Below are positions 19,479 to 22,339 of a DNA stretch of 22,339 nt, piece after piece (the first letter of the stretch is position 1; each line of letters opens with the position of its first letter). A program made the translations under genes and the position numbers. A model generated the notes under the pieces. The model was not told where the DNA came from and did not search any database. It saw only the letters and a program-made list of their open reading frames with translations. Source of the stretch: Stephanodiscus triporus. Taxonomy: Eukaryota; Bacillariophyta; Thalassiosirophyceae; Thalassiosirales; Thalassiosiraceae. The stretch is from NCBI GenBank assembly GCA_036939755.1, contig JALLAZ010000189.1, positions 1-22,339 of the forward strand, read 5' to 3'.

Positions 19479-20099
19479 TTACAACAGAGTGAATACTAAA
19501 ACTGATACCTCATCAATGTTATGTACTTCAATGAAATCAAATGCACCCACACAATTATCAGCTGATCTATACACAATGGATGATTTTTTAGCGTAGGAAT
19601 CAAGGACGGCGGCCATATTCTGTACGCGATTGTCGGAGAGATAATTTTGGATCGCTAAGTACGATAGCTCCTTTTGGCTTTTATTGTCCTGATAGGCATG
19701 AGGGGTATTTGCTTGTACCTGGTGCCTCTTAATCTTCTGTTCGAATTGAGAGACCATCGCGAAAAGATTACCAACAATTGTGCAGCTAGAGATGCTCCGG
19801 CGCTGTCCCGTCAAAGTCGCTTACTGTTTGCTCCTCGAATTCTAGAGGAAGGGATGAAAAAAATGCAGCAAAGGATATAAGTGATGATAATTGCTGAATT
19901 GTTGATCTCTCAAATGCAGCTTTAGATACCACTTTACAAACGAGTCACGCCATGCCAATTCATGCAACGAGCTTGGAATATGATCAAAAACGAAACGCCG
20001 ATTGCAATTGGCGACTATTTTCTCTTGAGCATCATACCGCACTTCGAAAGCACGAATGAAGGGGGCTTTGACCATGTCTCCCGACCGAGACAGTCCCAT
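19479..20099 (-). pseudogene. Unrecognised two-exon gene with one-base frameshift
   Basis: Reading starts at ATG 20099 (MGLSRSGDMVKAP) and runs to WRDSFVKWYLK near 19924. The sensible frame then changes: the next segment reads AAFERSTIQQLSSLISFAAF and ends EFEEQT at 19825. An 88-nt intron (GTAAGC at 19824 to ACAG at 19737) joins in phase to KIKRHQVQANTPHAY, and the last exon ends at TAA 19479. One missing base in the short T-run at 19921-19923 (AAA on the minus strand) would explain the shift and give about 177 aa. The frame consistency on both sides and the matching intron phase support a real gene. No domain is recognised. It could be a recent pseudogene or a base error in the assembly. The gene converges with the plus-strand membrane-protein gene, 55 bp apart. 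Confidence 0.5.
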
Positions 20100-20786
20100 A
20101 TTAGATGGGGCTAGTACTTGTGTTCGTAGCCAACGAATCGATTCGCTTCATCTTTGAACACACTCGCAGCAAAAAAAAATAAAACCGACGTGTCGTTGAT
20201 GTGTTTATATTGCATGGCAGTATCGGATCCTCGGACGTGGATTTAGTCGGGACCTTTCGCGAACCGTGCGTTCGGCTATTTCGGGACGACGAATCACATC
20301 ATTGATTCGCTTTGATTCGCTTGATTCGCTAGTCACTCACTCATCTAGTGTATGCATTTGAATCAAAAGCGATTAGGTCAAGTCAAGGCTCAGGGCTATC
20401 GTTGTGACAATCCAATCATTAACGAGCTATCGACCCGCGTCCAGATAACAGGATGATCAAGAGAGTTGATGCCGAAAATATTCACGCGAAGAGTCTCGGC
20501 GACGGCTGCATCATCTTAGAGATAAATAATATCGTCATACGTAGCATGGGGTGAGGACCGACGGGACAGACGCACGGATGATTCCTAAAGGCCGATTCGA
20601 TTCCATGGTGTTGGTGTGGTCTTAGTGTGGGAAGGGATCCGGACGGCGGACGTACGGAAACTCTCTCCAACTACTCTAGTAGGTATCTCTACGTACACCT
20701 AGAAGATAAGTATCGTAATAGCAACGCAACGGCCGGCGCAGCATTGCCAGAAATTGCTAAGTACTATCAAAGCTTACGGTTAGGCC
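20100..20786. other. Intergenic region with GATTCGC repeats
   Basis: No gene is seen. The region holds a 12-bp perfect palindrome CGAATCGATTCG at 20134-20145 close to the start of the minus-strand gene. GATTCGC occurs in tandem at 20304, 20314 and 20323, with an inverted partner GAATCAAAAGCGATT at 20360-20374. A TAGTAGGTA motif lies at 20677-20685, about 100 bp before ATG 20787. The spacing of the palindrome and repeats suggests regulatory sequence between divergent genes. Confidence 0.5.
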
Positions 20787-21687
20787 ATGGGCATGGACGG
20801 CGAAACGCCCTCGTGGCTCGAGGAAGGGGAGTCGGCGGCTCAGCCCCCCACGGCGGCCCCACCTCCACCAAGCCCGGAAAACTCCGACGCGGCCGCCCCC
20901 GCTCCCGCGACGGCGCCCGTGGCCGCCCGCGACGGCTCGGCCACCGACAACGTCGCCGGCTCCCTCCTGGCGTCCATGGGCGCGAAGAAGAGGCCCGACG
21001 TGTCCCCCGCCGCCGCGACTGCGACCGCGGCGGACGATAGGGAGCTGCCGAAGTTGATCCTCTTCATGCGCGTGCTCAACATGGCCGCGGCGACGATGTT
21101 GATCACGGTATCGGTGAGTCGCGCCGCTTGCTCCTGCCACCTGCCGCACCCGATTATAATCACATGATACATTACATACCGTGTATGATATTGTTGCATC
21201 GTGTGTGCTGAATCTTATGTCATCCGTTTGCCCTATCATCCTGTAATTCGCTGCACCCCCCCCCACCCCCCCGTCATCCGCCGCGCAGATAATCCAACTG
21301 ATCGGCATCCCTCACATTTCCATCTGGGTGACTGCCATATACGCGTCGTGCGGGGGGATCCTAGTTTGCTGCCTCGAGACGCAGCTCAAATTCGTCCGCA
21401 CCTTGATCGCCATCAACTTCGGATTCCTCTTCCATTCCGTCTACCGCATGCTGTTTTACTGCCTAATGGCGAGCGTGTGCTGGTCGTACGGCAACGTGCC
21501 CGGGTACGCCACGGCCATCGTGCTCGGGTGCGTGGCGGTATTCAACACGTACGTGCTATGTCGGTATCCGTCGTACAGGAAGATGAGAGAGGACATCGCC
21601 GCGGAGGAGGACAGGAGGATCCAGGCGAAGATCAACCAACAGGTTCGCAAGCAGGCGGTCAGCAATATGGGATGGGGGAGAAATTGA
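20787..21687 (+). CDS. COPI-associated-type membrane protein
   Basis: Exons 20787-21113 and 21289-21687 are joined in phase 0 across a 175-nt intron (GTGAGT..GCGCAG), giving 241 aa. The first ~85 residues are Pro/Ala-rich and hydrophilic. The rest holds about four transmembrane helices: LILFMRVLNMAAATMLITVS running over the splice into IIQLIGIP, then ISIWVTAIYASCGGILVCCLE, then TLIAINFGFLFHSVYRMLFY and finally ATAIVLGCVAVFNTYVL. A charged helical tail (YRKMREDIAAEEDRR) follows. This layout, with Arg-Val-Leu-Asn before helix 1 and an acidic residue after helix 2, fits the COPI-associated family (Tvp15-like) of Golgi membrane proteins. A second ATG at 20793 is an alternative start; 20787 has the better context (GGCCATGG). 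The exact trafficking role is not known. Confidence 0.72.
21261..21273 (+). other. C-rich tract before a splice acceptor
   Basis: Runs of C interrupted by one A lie about 20-35 bp before the acceptor GCGCAG at 21288 and serve as a polypyrimidine tract. It is nearly pure C, where the other introns here use mixed or T-rich tracts. Confidence 0.6.
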
Positions 21688-22339
21688 TTCTTTTCGTGTG
21701 ACGTGGATGGACTGCGAGGTCTGGGCGTAGGTGTCGCTCGTCCACGCTCCATCGTTGATTTAAACCTGTATAAAATCGATAATATAGCCAATGATTCTTT
21801 CGGAACCATTTTTTGTTCAGTTGTTGTCATTAGGAGTATTGCGATGATAACGATAGAGGGGCGATTGATACTGGTCAAGTTAGGACGAAACATAGATTTA
21901 TTTACATGCGGGACCAGAAACAAAAGAGAAAAGAACGCCTTTGCCATGATTTCTTCCCGAATACCCCAGGCTTCTTTTTGCCTTCGCGCATGAATTCCCA
22001 GTTTACAATATTTCCATTCGGCACACATCTAACAAGACACAATTATGGCCACCACAAGTGGTGAAGAGGGGGTAGAAAAGACCCTCATCAATCCCTCCTC
22101 CCCCCTCGTCGCTCACCTCCTCTTCCCCTCTCTCTGATGCCTAATGGAGGGCGCAAGAAGTAAGTCCGGTCCTCTATCAGCACATCTTGCATTCCCCCCT
22201 CTCTCTCTAGTAATTCAACAAAAGCAAGAGCGAGAAGCATACATCATCCATACTTGCACACGCATCTAACCCGAAGAACTCGGTGAACCGCAATTACGAC
22301 CCCAAGTGAATAGGCCAGAAAAGACCAGCGCCGAAACTT
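21688..22339. other. Region without a supportable gene
   Basis: The 3' flank of the COPI-associated gene begins AT-rich around 21755-21900. Pyrimidine-rich stretches follow at about 22090-22140 and 22195-22210. Short open frames on both strands (for example minus 21456-22028, which runs back over the gene) show no domain. No RNA gene was seen. Confidence 0.5.

Noticed and set aside
19803..19824. A 22-nt intron in the minus-strand gene
   Set aside because: It would join in frame, but the length is far below the 75-269 nt of every other intron here; the 88-nt alternative fits better.
20100..20786. tRNA gene in the larger intergenic gaps
   Set aside because: GAATC-type strings were inspected for a T-loop and matching arms; no cloverleaf could be drawn.

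Overview
The window looks like nuclear DNA of a stramenopile alga with a complex plastid, most likely a diatom. Four things point there: short introns, nearly all with GTGAG donors; two presequences with a signal peptide followed by a Phe at the expected plastid-import cleavage site (ADS-FAPP and ASG-FQL), one of them followed by a twin-arginine thylakoid signal; an HSF-type transcription factor gene; and a Kre6/Skn1-like GH16 protein of the kind diatoms use for chrysolaminarin. The species cannot be named from sequence alone.

Layout. 1-1340: no supportable gene. 1341-2400: five units of a ~187-bp minisatellite with hexamer microsatellites inside. 2518-2589: a near-perfect 32-bp-arm hairpin. 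2778-3003: a 124-bp tandem duplication. 3148-6072: remains of a PIF/Harbinger-type DNA transposon. Its transposase (+) is broken by five in-frame stops with no frameshift. A convergent, apparently intact one-intron ORF (-) is probably its partner protein. 6645-7815: three-exon HSF-family gene (+). 8299-8748: Tat-dependent thylakoid-lumen preprotein (+). 8941-12119: four-exon plastid-targeted ABC-F ATPase (-). 12628-14690: two-exon GT-B glycosyltransferase (-). 15439-18175: three-exon Kre6/Skn1-like GH16 membrane protein (+), head to head with the glycosyltransferase and interrupted by a 72-bp duplication around a single N that looks like an assembly artefact. 18761-19423: single-pass membrane protein (+). 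19479-20099: unrecognised two-exon gene (-) with an apparent one-base frameshift. 20787-21687: two-exon COPI-associated membrane protein (+). 21688-22339: no gene seen.

Composition changes sharply. The repeat/transposon part and the region after about 18.2 kb are fairly AT-rich. The block of about 10.7-18.1 kb is GC- and CpG-rich and full of GAC/GTC trinucleotide runs that encode Asp, Ser or Thr tracts in neighbouring genes.

The only apparent functional pairing is the divergent glycosyltransferase/GH16 pair, which could share a promoter and act in storage or cell-surface glucan metabolism; this is inference. The other genes (heat-shock regulator, plastid translation-type ABC-F, lumen protein, Golgi-type membrane protein) look like ordinary single-copy neighbours. 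The less ordinary material is the decayed Harbinger unit with its intact partner gene, the mosaic minisatellite, the strong hairpin, and a recurrent intergenic AGTAGGTA motif.
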